From: Saprospiraceae bacterium
GTDB taxonomy: Bacteria > Bacteroidota > Bacteroidia > Chitinophagales > Saprospiraceae
Direction: 5' to 3'
Assembly: GCA_024762995.1 (NCBI GenBank)
Contig: JANTGI010000002.1
Span: forward strand, 1-64,000
Length of the DNA: 64,000 nt
Position numbers and translations under genes: made by a program. This document shows positions 10,547 through 19,745 of the stretch, one piece after another; position 1 is the stretch's first letter, and each line of letters begins with the position of its first letter. The notes beneath the pieces are model-generated. The model was given only the letters and a program-made list of their open reading frames with translations. It did no database searches and was not told where the DNA came from.

Positions 10547-12658
10547 TTACGCCTTCTCTATTAAATCTAAAAACTCCTGTTCATTCAATATTTCTACGGT
10601 GCCTAAGGCTTTTGCTTTTTTTAGTTTAGATCCGGCTTTTTCTCCGGCGACAAGGATGTTTAAATTTTTGGATACGGCGGAGATATTTTTAGCACCTGCT
10701 TTTTCTGCAAGGGCTTGGGCTTCTTTTCTCTTCATTTGCATCAAAGTACCGGTAAAAAGAATGGTTTTTCCGGAAAGGGGGCCATCGGTGGGTAATTCAA
10801 CAGGGAGATCTTCGGCTGTTTGGTGGAGGTTGACCCCGTAGGATTCCAGAGATTTTAGAAGTTCAATGTTTTCAGGTTTTTTAAAAAAGTCGATGATGTT
10901 TTCCGCAAGGATAGGGCCAATTTCTTTGATATTCGTATATTGTTCTATGGTCCAATCTTTCAAATCTAATACATATTTGACTTGGGCGGCAATTAATTTG
11001 GAGGCTTTGCGTCCTAGGTGGTGGATGCTTAGCCCGTAGAGCAATCTGTGAATAGGGTTGTTTTTGGAAGCAAGAATGGCCTTTTTCAAATTGTCAGCGG
11101 AACGTTGTCCAAAGCCTTCTAATTTTTGGATTTTGTCAAAAGGTAAACGATAGATGTCATCAAAATTATGAAGCCAGCCCAAACCATAAAACTTGCGAAT
11201 TTGGGACTCCCCCATCCCGTCAATGTTCATGGCATTTTTGGAGACGAAATGAATCATTCTTTGGATGATTTGCTCCGGGCAGTGATAGTTTGGACACCGC
11301 CAAGCCGCTTCACCTTCTTCTTTGACTAAAGGAGTGTGGCAAGAGGGGCAAACCGTAGGAAAAACAATCGGATGAACGCTCTTGTCCCGTAATTCCGGCA
11401 ACGATTTGACAATATAAGGAATGACGTCTCCGGCTCTCTCTACAACGATTTGGTCGCCTATACGGATGTCTTTGGAGCGTATAAACTCTTCATTATGTAA
11501 AGAGACTGACGAGACTGTCACTCCGGCCAACTCTACCGGCTTTATTTTGGCGACCGGCGTGATTGCGCCTACTTTGCCCACTTGAAAGATGACATCTAGC
11601 AAGACGGAAGTAGCTTGTTTGGCTTTGAATTTATAGGCCATAGCCCAGCGGGGGTGATGGGATGTCAGGCCACATTTTTTTTGCAATTCCAGGCTATCGA
11701 CCTTGATCACCATGCCGTCAATTTCGTAGGGGTACTCTTCTCTTTTTTGCTCGGATTGTTGGCAAAAATCACTCACTTCTTCGATGGTACGACATACTTT
11801 GCTTAGGTTATGGGGGACTAAAAAGCCGATTTTGTTTAGATATTGGAGTATCTCGGAATGAAATTCAAACTTGTTGGTGGCATCTTGTCCATTATCGTCT
11901 TCGGCGAAGGTCATTTGATAGACAAAGGTATCTAATTTTCTCTGCGCTGCTTCTTTGGGGTCTTTCATGCGCAATCCACCGGCTGCGGCGTTGCGTGGAT
12001 TGGCAAAAAGGGGCAAGCCTGCCTTGGCTCTCTGCTTATTAATGGTTTCAAAATAATCTTTTCTGATGAGCGCTTCCCCTCGTAACTCTACGCGATGGAT
12101 TCCCCTTTCGGAAAAATCAGCAAATAATGGGATGGTCGGTATGGTCTTGATATTGGGCGTGATGTCATCTCCTTGGTGCCCGTTGCCGCGAGTGGCTCCC
12201 CTGACGAGAATATTATTCTCATAAATTAATGCTACCGAGCTGCCATCAAATTTGGGCTCTACGACATAAGTAATAGGCCCTTCTTCTCCGGTTAGTTTTC
12301 TGACCTGCTTTTCAAAATCATTTAGATCTTCAGCATTGTAGCTATTTTCCAGCGAGAGCATCGGCGAAAGATGGGTCACTGTTTGGAAGTCACTGGACAA
12401 GTCGGAGCCTACACGTTGAGTGGGAGAGTCCGGTGTAATCAACTCCGGGTGAGCGGCTTCAAGTCTCTCCAAAATCTTATAAAGCCGGTCATAATCATAA
12501 TCTGAAATAACCGGATCATCTTTTGCATAATATTTCCATTCGTGATAACGCAGCAGCTTGCGCAAAACGGGTAATTGCTCTGTGGTCACTTGATCGGGAT
12601 GTTGGAGAAAAGCATTTCCCGTCCGGATAAATTCTTTTTGTGTAGATGCGTCGTACAT
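10547..12658 (-). CDS. ligA: NAD+-dependent DNA ligase LigA
   Basis: Seals nicks in replication and repair using NAD+. From the ATG at 12658 the protein has 703 residues. Visible parts: Ia domain (YHEWKYYAKDDPVISD.. DYD), the adenylation motif VEPKFDGSS with catalytic lysine about residue 136, OB fold, a four-cysteine zinc finger (CPSC ... CPNYHC), helix-hairpin-helix repeats and a C-terminal BRCT domain (GKTILFTGTLMQMKRKEA onward). A longer frame begins with TTG at 12679, but that codon lies inside the likely -7 promoter element (12676-12683), so the ATG at 12658 is preferred. The 3' end runs into a repeat element, and no partner genes are co-transcribed. Confidence 0.95.
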   Translation of the reverse strand: MYDASTQKEFIRTGNAFLQHPDQVTTEQLPVLRKLLRYHEWKYYAKDDPVISDYDYDRLYKILERLEAAHPELITPDSPTQRVGSDLSSDFQTVTHLSPMLSLENSYNAEDLNDFEKQVRKLTGEEGPITYVVEPKFDGSSVALIYENNILVRGATRGNGHQGDDITPNIKTIPTIPLFADFSERGIHRVELRGEALIRKDYFETINKQRAKAGLPLFANPRNAAAGGLRMKDPKEAAQRKLDTFVYQMTFAEDDNGQDATNKFEFHSEILQYLNKIGFLVPHNLSKVCRTIEEVSDFCQQSEQKREEYPYEIDGMVIKVDSLELQKKCGLTSHHPRWAMAYKFKAKQATSVLLDVIFQVGKVGAITPVAKIKPVELAGVTVSSVSLHNEEFIRSKDIRIGDQIVVERAGDVIPYIVKSLPELRDKSVHPIVFPTVCPSCHTPLVKEEGEAAWRCPNYHCPEQIIQRMIHFVSKNAMNIDGMGESQIRKFYGLGWLHNFDDIYRLPFDKIQKLEGFGQRSADNLKKAILASKNNPIHRLLYGLSIHHLGRKASKLIAAQVKYVLDLKDWTIEQYTNIKEIGPILAENIIDFFKKPENIELLKSLESYGVNLHQTAEDLPVELPTDGPLSGKTILFTGTLMQMKRKEAQALAEKAGAKNISAVSKNLNILVAGEKAGSKLKKAKALGTVEILNEQEFLDLIEKA

Positions 12659-12675
12659 GTAGGCTGAAATTTGGT

Positions 12676-12683
12676 GCAAGTTA
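12676..12683 (-). promoter_or_regulatory. Promoter -7 candidate for ligA, TAACTTGC
   Basis: Near match to TAnnTTTG on the minus strand, 18 bases before the ATG at 12658. It overlaps the alternative TTG start, arguing against that start. Confidence 0.4.
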
Positions 12684-12821
12684 GGGATTTCTGCGAAAGG
12701 AAAGTGCTTTACGAGTCAAATTGTCTGACAAGTTGGAATCTACTTGAAAACAGGAGCTCCCAACCCTAACAAATTCTTTTCTTATATCCTTTGGCTTCCG
12801 TCGCCAAGGGACACAATCAGA

Positions 12822-12951
12822 ATAAATGTCCATAATTAGGCGAGGTTATTTTGAGATTAGACAAGGCGGGAAGAGCGATGGTAGCAGGGCTACCAGAGCG
12901 ATGAGCAACGCAGTATAATCACAAAAGAAGCCGTTTAAAATGGACATTTAT
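12822..12951. repeat. 130-bp palindromic element with terminal inverted repeats
   Basis: Terminal inverted repeats aataaatgtccat (12822-12834) and its reverse complement near 12939-12951 enclose nested complementary segments (ttttgagatta / taatcacaaaa) and a central perfect hairpin GGTAGC-agg-GCTACC. The left half recurs at 38325-38400. No transposase is present; this looks like a non-autonomous MITE or REP-like unit in the ligA-ssb gap. The remaining 12952-13191 shows no gene. Confidence 0.65.
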
Positions 12952-13191
12952 TTTGGGCGTGTCCCCAAGCAGGATGTCTCTATGGTGTAAGGATGAAGGA
13001 TCTGTGATTTTTATTCAGTCCCAAGTTTTTGACCAGTGCAAAGATATGCGCGGTTCGTGCTTATTTGTCTTAAGCCGGGGCAATACGGGAGTCGCCCAAA
13101 TGGGGCCACATCAAGTAGGCGTAGCCCGGCCAAAGTAGAAAAGGACGTCTCCCCCAGGAGTTATCTTGGAAAGACGCCTGTTCTCGGATAA

Positions 13192-13560
13192 TTAAGCCGT
13201 CGCTGATGCTGACGCATTGGCGGTTGCTTGGGATGTACCCGTTATCAAAAATTCATTGATGACGACTTGGGCGATGGTACGTGTGATTCCGTTTCTATCT
13301 TCAAAGGTATTGTATTTCAATTTTCCTTGGACGGTGACTTGTTGACCTTTTTTGAGTTGTTTGGACATGCGTTCTGCAAGATTGCCCCAAGCGACGATGC
13401 GGTGCCACTGGGTTTCCGTTACCCATTCATTATCTTTTTTATAAGACTCGTTAGTGGCTAGAGATACACGGGCAATGGCTTTGTCGCTGTTTAGTTTTTT
13501 AAATTCTACATCTTGACCAAGGCGACCGATAAGAAGTACATGATTGCGTAAGTTGTTCAT
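13192..13560 (-). CDS. ssb: Single-stranded DNA-binding protein lacking the acidic tail
   Basis: 122-residue SSB with a complete OB fold: start NNLRNHVLLIGRLGQDVEF, the WHRIVAWGNLAERMSKQLKKG strand-helix and GKLKYNTFEDRNG. Typical bacterial SSBs have a disordered linker and a conserved acidic tip (such as DDDIPF) that recruits partner proteins. Here the protein stops just after the OB fold in an Ala/Ser/Thr stretch (SASATA) with no acidic residues. This is therefore either a specialised SSB paralogue or one that does not recruit partners; a second, full-length SSB elsewhere in the genome is likely. It is monocistronic with a 60-70 base leader. Confidence 0.92.
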   Translation of the reverse strand: MNNLRNHVLLIGRLGQDVEFKKLNSDKAIARVSLATNESYKKDNEWVTETQWHRIVAWGNLAERMSKQLKKGQQVTVQGKLKYNTFEDRNGITRTIAQVVINEFLITGTSQATANASASATA

Positions 13561-13631
13561 TTTTCAACGATTAAAAAGTTTAAAATGTAAGTGATGCGAT
13601 TCCCACATCAACTTGTCAGCTTCTTGCCGAC

Positions 13632-13717
13632 GGTGCAAAGATGTAGGTGTGGTCAAGATTTATTCGTGTAATAAACGTTTACTTACGTATGTATGCGTTT
13701 GTAAACGTTTGTAAACG
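13632..13717 (-). promoter_or_regulatory. ssb upstream region: -7 candidate and CGTTTGTAAACG repeats
   Basis: On the minus strand catctttg (13632-13639) matches TAnnTTTG at 7 of 8 positions about 70 bases before the ssb start. Upstream lie two overlapping copies of cgtttgtaaacg (13696-13707 and 13706-13717) and a palindrome aaacgttt (13673-13680). This cluster of dyads resembles an operator; the regulator is unknown. Confidence 0.4.
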
Positions 13718-13856
13718 GATATATTGCTGAATTTAAATAACTTACAAATATTTATTATTTTAATGTTTTTTTGAAAAATTTGGTGCTTTTTTTATATTTA
13801 GTGGATTTTGAATGCGAACTCAAGACCAAAAACTACTTGGTTTCCTCCTTACTTTA

Positions 13857-16800
13857 CTATCTAACCAAAGTTACATCTCCCGAAAAAACGCCTTTTTCTC
13901 CATTCAGAAAGGACACTTCAGTGACATAGACAAAGACCGCCGGATCCAGTTTCCGACCCTTAAAAGTACCATCCCAACCTTGGGAGGAGTCATTTGGACG
14001 CAAGTCCTTGCCCCAATAAACTAAGTTGCCCCATCTGTCATAAATCTTCAGATAAGGGATGGCATCCACTCCTTTATCCGTAAATATCCGAAATAGGTCA
14101 TTAGCGCCGTCTCCATTGGGAGAAAAGGCATTCGGTATAAAGACGTTTTTGGTCGCATCCACATAAACTGTTACAGAATCGACATATTGACAACCGTATT
14201 GGTCGATTGAGGAGATAAAGTATTCCGTGGTGTGATAAGGGGTAACCGATACAGAAGTACAGTCATCGCAATCCAAATAGATGGCAGGAGTCCAGTGCAA
14301 GGAGTCGGCCAAATTAGTCGCGATGTGAATGTGCTCTGAATATCCTAATTTTACTGCGACACTGTCTTCGATGACCTGCAAGTATCCGGTGACGGGATAA
14401 AAGCTCAGTATAGTGGTTTCGATAGAATCACAACCATAAACCGTAGATAAATAGCTATCAAAAGTGCCGGCGTTTTCTGTGGTTGTCCCATCCGGAAGTA
14501 TAAATGGAATGTTGGGACAGGTGGTAATGACTGTCGTATTGGCATAGGATTCTCTTGTGATGACCTCTAGTTGATGCAGACTGTCGCAACCATTGACGGA
14601 GGAAAAGGTAACCGAAGCGGTGGTGTCAGAATAGTAATATTGACCTTGCCAAAGCAACGAATCCCCTTCACAAATATATTCGGATTCATTAAAGGTATAA
14701 CTGGGAAGGGCCTGTACATTAAAGCTGTCCGTATGCACACAAGCATTCGAAAAAGAGTTTACCCAATAAACACCGGGGGAATCGGTTGTGATGGTGGCAT
14801 CATAGCCTCCTTGATTCCATTCAAAGTAATAATTGTCAGAAGTAACTTTAGCGGCAAGGGTTAGGCTATCCCCATCGCAGATACGGAGCTCTTCGTAGGT
14901 GCTTCCGCCAAAAGGATTTTCAACCACGTAGAAGGTGTCAATATAATTACATCCGGCCAGCGAAGTTTTTACCCAATAGGTACCGGGTGTATTGACACCT
15001 ACGGAAAATTGGGAAGAGCCATTAGACCATTCATAGGATGCGCCGGAAATTCCAAAAGAAGGCAAAAGGTGAACCAAGTTGTCATTACAGGCTTCGATGG
15101 AGTCGATATGGGTCTCATTGTTGCCTAGCACGGATACATTCATAAAAGTAGTGTCAACCGTATTGCAGGCACCGGAGCCTGTGGCGATGAGCATGACATT
15201 AAAATTGCCTGTTTGATTAAAGGTGTGGGTTGGGTTTTCAAGGGTGCTTGTGGTGTTGTCTCCGAAGTCCCAAATATAGTCTGTTGCGCCAAGGCTTAAA
15301 TTGAGGAAAGATACATCAAATGGCACACATCCCGAAAAAGAAGGGGATGGCAATCCTTTGGCAATGACAAGTGGTTGCTCGAAGTTGAATTTGATGACAC
15401 CAAGATTACAGTTATTAGCATTGTTGGATTGGGAGTAAGCGCCCGGACTAGTGGGAAAATCGCTGTTGCCACCGCAACCGGCACAAACCGCTTGGTATAT
15501 TGTGCCGCTCTTGTCAAAACGGCTGGTTCCACCATCCACATGCTCTCTAGATAGATTGCCGCCAAAGTAGGAAGCATATTCTAAACTTGCTGCATTTTCT
15601 TTAAATACAATAAAATAAAAATCACTTCCGTCAGTGGTCGTTTGTATCGCATCAGAGGTGATGGGCATACTATTTATCAGGGAAGACCCATGGTTGGTAC
15701 CTCCGCCCCATCCGGAGAAATAAATGCGGTTGCAAAGATCGACCATAAAAGCAGATGGAGACAGCTCTCTATCGCCATTCCCATTACCAAAAATAGTGGA
15801 AAACCCGGTTTGCTTTAGGTCGTTACTTAATTTGTGAATGAATTGGCTGCTGCCTGCATTGGAATAGACACCGGAAGTAACCGGATACTGTCCATTAGGA
15901 GATTGTCCGGTGACATATACGTAGTTGTCGCTATCAAAATCTAAGAAATAGGCGCGATCTTCATTATTAGTACCGAGATAGGATGATGCCAAAATTTTGG
16001 TCGCATTCGGATTGATTTTGGTAATATAGCCATCGGAGACACCTCCTTGATAATCCGGATGGATTACACCGGCAGTTGTTGGAAAATCTGTACTTTTGGT
16101 ATAGCCGCAAGTAAAAATATCTCCATTTTCAGCAACTTTTAAGGAAAATAACCCATCATCATGGCTACCACCAAGGTAAGTACCCCAAATCATAGAACTT
16201 AAGTTGAAAGACATTTTTACTAAGCAGCCGTCTTTTTGACCTAAGTTGAAGCTAGGACCGAAAACACCGGGTGTGGTTGGAAAGTCAGTAGAGTAAGTAG
16301 TGGTGCCGACATAGATATTGTTATCCTTATCCACAAATACTTCGCCCCGAGCATCATCCCCGTAGTTCATTTCCGTAAAGCTGATAAAATTTAATCCGTC
16401 ATTATCGGTTCCCCCAACATAAGTGGAGCCAATAATGTCGGAGCCTGATTCATTGAAAACGGTTATCACGATGTCGGAGCCATTCACAAATGCGAGTCCG
16501 CTGGATGTGGTGGCAGATACTCCACCATTAAAGGTGGGGTCATAAGCATTTAGCGATACAGGGTAATCATCGGAGCTGGTCGTCCCAAAAAGAACCAATT
16601 GCCCAAAGGAATTAGTCATCAAACTATGCGGAATTTCCGTTTTGTCTCCACCTATATAGGTTGAATAGATTAATTGATCCCCGGTAGGAGTAAATTTAGA
16701 AAGCGCAATATCCGTTGCATGACCGCCAAAAGTAGTCTGAAAAGCACCGGTAGTCACGGGATAGCCAGGATCGAAAGAAGCGCCGGCTCCGTATAGATTG

Positions 16801-17618
16801 CCGTAGGCATCATAGGTCGCAGAAAAGCCCCAGTTGTCACTTGAAGAACCTGTATATGAAGCAAAAACCAAAGTCGGGTCAATGGTTACAGGATATTTGG
16901 CATCATATCCTTGCGGAAAATCAAACCCTACGACCTGATTGGTGAGTGTAAATCGGCATGGAACGGTAATTTTTTGTCCATTGATTTCTTGAAAGGCATA
17001 GGGTTCTTGTTCTATAATTTCATTAACGGAAGTGGAGATATGCAATTTATTTTTACGCAAGTATATATCATCAACACCATCGTATTCAAGTTGGATAGAA
17101 GACACATCGGCTCCGGGCTGAAGGATAAAATCGTATTTTAATTGACTGCCGGAACCATAAGTCTGGAAATCAATGCCATCAAAAATATTTTCATAGATAA
17201 TTTGCTTAAATTCACCGACAAGAGAAGCCCATCTCGAAGGGTCTTTGCCGATAAAGTAATTCCGGTAGCTTTGTTTTGGGCGTGCGCTTCGATAAGTCCT
17301 TTTTGCGGAAGCGTCAAGAAAGTTAATGTTATAAGCATGGCATTGGACGGTTTGAAAGGGATTCCAATCGTGGTGATGACCCCGTGACGAAAGATAATCC
17401 CCGTCAATCAAGAAAAAAGTCAGGCGAGTATCTTCCAAAAATAAATATCCGACCCCTAGGTCTGCCTTGTAGTTGATATTATCGGCCCATTGACCTTTGT
17501 TTTCCACAAACTGAAGCTTGCTTTGCGGACATTTTTCTTGGGCTTGGGCATGGGTAAAAGCCGAAGGAGCAGTGATAAGACCTCCAATAAATAGTACTAA
17601 ATAGTAAAGTTTGTTCAT
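13857..17618 (-). CDS. Giant secreted SBBP/PKD protein with type B T9SS sorting domain
   Basis: 1253 residues. Order: signal peptide (1-26), an N-terminal DUF7948-like region beginning FVENKGQWADNINYKADLG, then a beta-propeller-like array of SBBP repeats (about 235-740, repeated 'FGT..SDDYPVS', 'GG..DDGLFSLKVAENGDIF', 'G.T.STDFPTT'), a PKD domain (about 765-835, YIWDFGDN), several Ig-like segments ending in 'C-D-S' turns, and a gliding-motility-associated C-terminal domain (last ~95 residues: VFIPNAFSPNGDG ... IYDRWGN). The last domain directs export by the type IX system and cell-surface attachment. Probably an adhesin or surface scaffold; the ligand is unknown. Single gene. Confidence 0.88.
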   Translation of the reverse strand: MNKLYYLVLFIGGLITAPSAFTHAQAQEKCPQSKLQFVENKGQWADNINYKADLGVGYLFLEDTRLTFFLIDGDYLSSRGHHHDWNPFQTVQCHAYNINFLDASAKRTYRSARPKQSYRNYFIGKDPSRWASLVGEFKQIIYENIFDGIDFQTYGSGSQLKYDFILQPGADVSSIQLEYDGVDDIYLRKNKLHISTSVNEIIEQEPYAFQEINGQKITVPCRFTLTNQVVGFDFPQGYDAKYPVTIDPTLVFASYTGSSSDNWGFSATYDAYGNLYGAGASFDPGYPVTTGAFQTTFGGHATDIALSKFTPTGDQLIYSTYIGGDKTEIPHSLMTNSFGQLVLFGTTSSDDYPVSLNAYDPTFNGGVSATTSSGLAFVNGSDIVITVFNESGSDIIGSTYVGGTDNDGLNFISFTEMNYGDDARGEVFVDKDNNIYVGTTTYSTDFPTTPGVFGPSFNLGQKDGCLVKMSFNLSSMIWGTYLGGSHDDGLFSLKVAENGDIFTCGYTKSTDFPTTAGVIHPDYQGGVSDGYITKINPNATKILASSYLGTNNEDRAYFLDFDSDNYVYVTGQSPNGQYPVTSGVYSNAGSSQFIHKLSNDLKQTGFSTIFGNGNGDRELSPSAFMVDLCNRIYFSGWGGGTNHGSSLINSMPITSDAIQTTTDGSDFYFIVFKENAASLEYASYFGGNLSREHVDGGTSRFDKSGTIYQAVCAGCGGNSDFPTSPGAYSQSNNANNCNLGVIKFNFEQPLVIAKGLPSPSFSGCVPFDVSFLNLSLGATDYIWDFGDNTTSTLENPTHTFNQTGNFNVMLIATGSGACNTVDTTFMNVSVLGNNETHIDSIEACNDNLVHLLPSFGISGASYEWSNGSSQFSVGVNTPGTYWVKTSLAGCNYIDTFYVVENPFGGSTYEELRICDGDSLTLAAKVTSDNYYFEWNQGGYDATITTDSPGVYWVNSFSNACVHTDSFNVQALPSYTFNESEYICEGDSLLWQGQYYYSDTTASVTFSSVNGCDSLHQLEVITRESYANTTVITTCPNIPFILPDGTTTENAGTFDSYLSTVYGCDSIETTILSFYPVTGYLQVIEDSVAVKLGYSEHIHIATNLADSLHWTPAIYLDCDDCTSVSVTPYHTTEYFISSIDQYGCQYVDSVTVYVDATKNVFIPNAFSPNGDGANDLFRIFTDKGVDAIPYLKIYDRWGNLVYWGKDLRPNDSSQGWDGTFKGRKLDPAVFVYVTEVSFLNGEKGVFSGDVTLVR

Positions 17619-17901
17619 TTTTAATAGTCTTAAATTGAGTTAATAATAGATACAATGCGGTAAGGCGTGTATTACATTTCTGTAACAATGGATAAGGTAA
17701 AGTTAGGGAGGTTTATGGAAAAAATCTCAATATTAACTTTTTTTAACTTTTTTCTTCTCAATACAAGCAGTTGTCTTTGTGGCATGGAGGATTGTGTAAT
17801 AATGCTTGCGGATAAATTGGTGTTAATAAACAATAAAAACAAATTTTCTACTTTTTACTACAAAGTACTTTTTAATCCATGCTCTGTGGCTCCTTTTTGA
17901 T

Positions 17902-17924
17902 GTTAGAAAACAGGACTTTCTAAC
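17902..17924. repeat. Small inverted repeat GTTAGAAA ... TTTCTAAC around aacagga
   Basis: Perfect 8-bp arms with a 7-base centre; it contains the aaaacagg core of the dispersed upstream block. It lies just left of the large palindrome at 17955-18123. Confidence 0.35.
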
Positions 17925-17954
17925 GTAGGATGATGTGCGCAGAGTAATTACAAA

Positions 17955-18123
17955 AACAAGTAACTGTTTAGATACCCGCAGGTTTTTGCCATAAACTGCC
18001 CTTTTTGCGTCTGTTTTTGCCCAATTTTTCTCACGTAGCCTAGCTACGCATCAAAAAATTGGACTGCAACATACACAAGAATGGCTATTTTCTGCCTAAA
18101 AACAGGAGTAGCTAAACAGTTAC
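17955..18123. repeat. Long imperfect palindrome (MITE/REP-like)
   Basis: About 80-base arms: left outer gtaactgtttag (17961-17972) pairs with right outer ctaaacagttac (18112-18123); caggttttt pairs with taaaaacagg; caatttttc with aaaaaattg; the centre is CGTAGC-cta-GCTACG. The right end (18094-18123) is the block also found before other genes. It ends 14 bases before the next start codon, so it must form part of that gene's promoter or leader. Confidence 0.65.
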
Positions 18124-18137
18124 AAAAACAAAATGAA

Positions 18138-19652
18138 ATGAATTCATCTTTACTTCGCCGCGTTTCGGTCCCTATTTTGGCCGCAATCTTTACCTTTTTA
18201 TTCTATCGCCAGCAAATTGCCATCAACTTGGTGTTGATAGAAATATTGTTTTTGGGTGTGCTTCATATTTTAGGAGAACTAGATTTAAAGAATAAATTGA
18301 TGCAAGCGTTGCTTATCGGGACGACCATTTCGGCGATAGCAGTTGTCTTCAATAATTCTAATTTTGCCAAAACAGTCAATATGGTGTCCTATGTCTTACT
18401 CATAGGGCTGGTCACAGCTCCGGAATTGCGCTCTTTCTTTAATATTTTTAGGCAGGGTGTTTTTAGTTTGTTTGGTGGGATATGGCTTTATTTTGATCAA
18501 CTTGGTCAATCGAAAAAGGAGCGGACAACAGGTCGCTTTTTGAGAATACTTTCCCTGCTTGGTTTGCCGATATTGATTGTTATAGGGTTTGTAGGATTGT
18601 ATGCGGTAGCCAGTCCATATTTTAATCAGTTTCTGGATTCTATTTTTACAGTGATTAACAGGCTGTTCGGTAAGTTCTTGAAGCATATTAATCTGGGTAT
18701 GCTGCTTTTATATTTTTTAGGTTTCTTCATTGCGGCCTTTAACTTTTTTAGAGTCAAAAAGGAGGCTATCGTCATAGATGATCAGCGATACCCGGACGAT
18801 TTGCATCGAAAAAAGCAAAAAAACGGTAATGTCAAAATGCTTAGTTTGAAGAAGGAAAATCAGGTGTCAATCCTACTTTTTGGTATGCTTAATATCGTTA
18901 TTTTTGTGGTTATTGCCCTAGACGTTTACTGGGTTTGGATTAATTTTTCAAAGAATAATTATCATCTCAAGCAATTTGTGCATGGAGGAACCTACTTACT
19001 CATCCTGTCGATACTGCTCTCCGTCGGTTTAGTTTTGTACACATTTAGTGCAAATCTTAATTTTTATAAGAACAACCGATTGCTCAAAAATATGGTTTAT
19101 GTCTGGTTGGTTCAAAATGCTGTTTTGGCGGTAGCTGTTGGTATTCGGAATTATCGTTATATCCAATACTTTGGGATAGCGCACAAGCGTATTGGACTCA
19201 TTGCTTTTTTATTTTTGACGATTGTCGGCTTGTGGATTGTTTTCACAAAAGTGAAATCAACCAAGACATTTTCTTTTATGGAGCGTCGTTTTTTGTTTGT
19301 GGTTTATATTGTTTTTGTTGGGCTTTCCTTGCTAAATTGGGATTCCTTCATCGCCTCCTACAATATTCGTCATTATGAAACGGTCGTGCTTGATCTACCC
19401 TATTTACAGACACTCAACAATAAAGCCCTTCCCGCTTTGGATATGTCCCAAAACGAACAAAAAATCTTAGATGCTCAACTAAAATTAGTAGAGGACGATA
19501 CAAAATTAAAACTCCAGATGAAATACTTTAAAGCTCATTACCTTAGGAAAAAGGCAAGGTTTCTAAAAAAATATCCGCAAAAAAGTGGCTTGTCTTGGAA
19601 TTGGGCGGATTATCGGGCATATCACCAATTATTGCCCAATAATCCGGAATAA
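18138..19652 (+). CDS. DUF4173/DUF4153-like polytopic membrane protein
   Basis: 504 residues from the ATG at 18138; the frame could extend to 18081, but that adds residues encoded by the palindromic repeat. About twelve hydrophobic segments span the first 420 residues; the hydrophilic C-terminal tail (about 435-504) begins with the family-like NWDSFIASYNIRHY and LPALD patterns. Members of this family are uncharacterised inner-membrane proteins, sometimes beside regulators. No operon partner here. Function unknown. Confidence 0.7.
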   Translation: MNSSLLRRVSVPILAAIFTFLFYRQQIAINLVLIEILFLGVLHILGELDLKNKLMQALLIGTTISAIAVVFNNSNFAKTVNMVSYVLLIGLVTAPELRSFFNIFRQGVFSLFGGIWLYFDQLGQSKKERTTGRFLRILSLLGLPILIVIGFVGLYAVASPYFNQFLDSIFTVINRLFGKFLKHINLGMLLLYFLGFFIAAFNFFRVKKEAIVIDDQRYPDDLHRKKQKNGNVKMLSLKKENQVSILLFGMLNIVIFVVIALDVYWVWINFSKNNYHLKQFVHGGTYLLILSILLSVGLVLYTFSANLNFYKNNRLLKNMVYVWLVQNAVLAVAVGIRNYRYIQYFGIAHKRIGLIAFLFLTIVGLWIVFTKVKSTKTFSFMERRFLFVVYIVFVGLSLLNWDSFIASYNIRHYETVVLDLPYLQTLNNKALPALDMSQNEQKILDAQLKLVEDDTKLKLQMKYFKAHYLRKKARFLKKYPQKSGLSWNWADYRAYHQLLPNNPE

Positions 19653-19675
19653 TTAGGGCGTGCTATGGCTAGTAA

Positions 19676-19695
19676 TGGTTTCGAACCAATTTTTT
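19676..19695 (+). terminator. Weak terminator-like hairpin
   Basis: TGGTT-tcg-AACCA followed by aattttttg, 24 bases after the DUF4173-like gene. The 5-bp stem makes this tentative. Confidence 0.35.
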
Positions 19696-19745
19696 GTCAC
19701 AACACCCTACTTCGCATCAATTTGGTGTCGATGAGTGCTCCGATT

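Noticed and set aside
17667-17900. 77-codon frame between the SBBP gene and the palindrome
   Set aside because: AT-rich, low-complexity translation with no start context; treated as non-coding.
19671-19695. atggtttcgaaccaat resembled a tRNA T-arm (GGTTCGAA-like)
   Set aside because: No acceptor, D or anticodon stems can be built around it; it is a short hairpin with a T-run.
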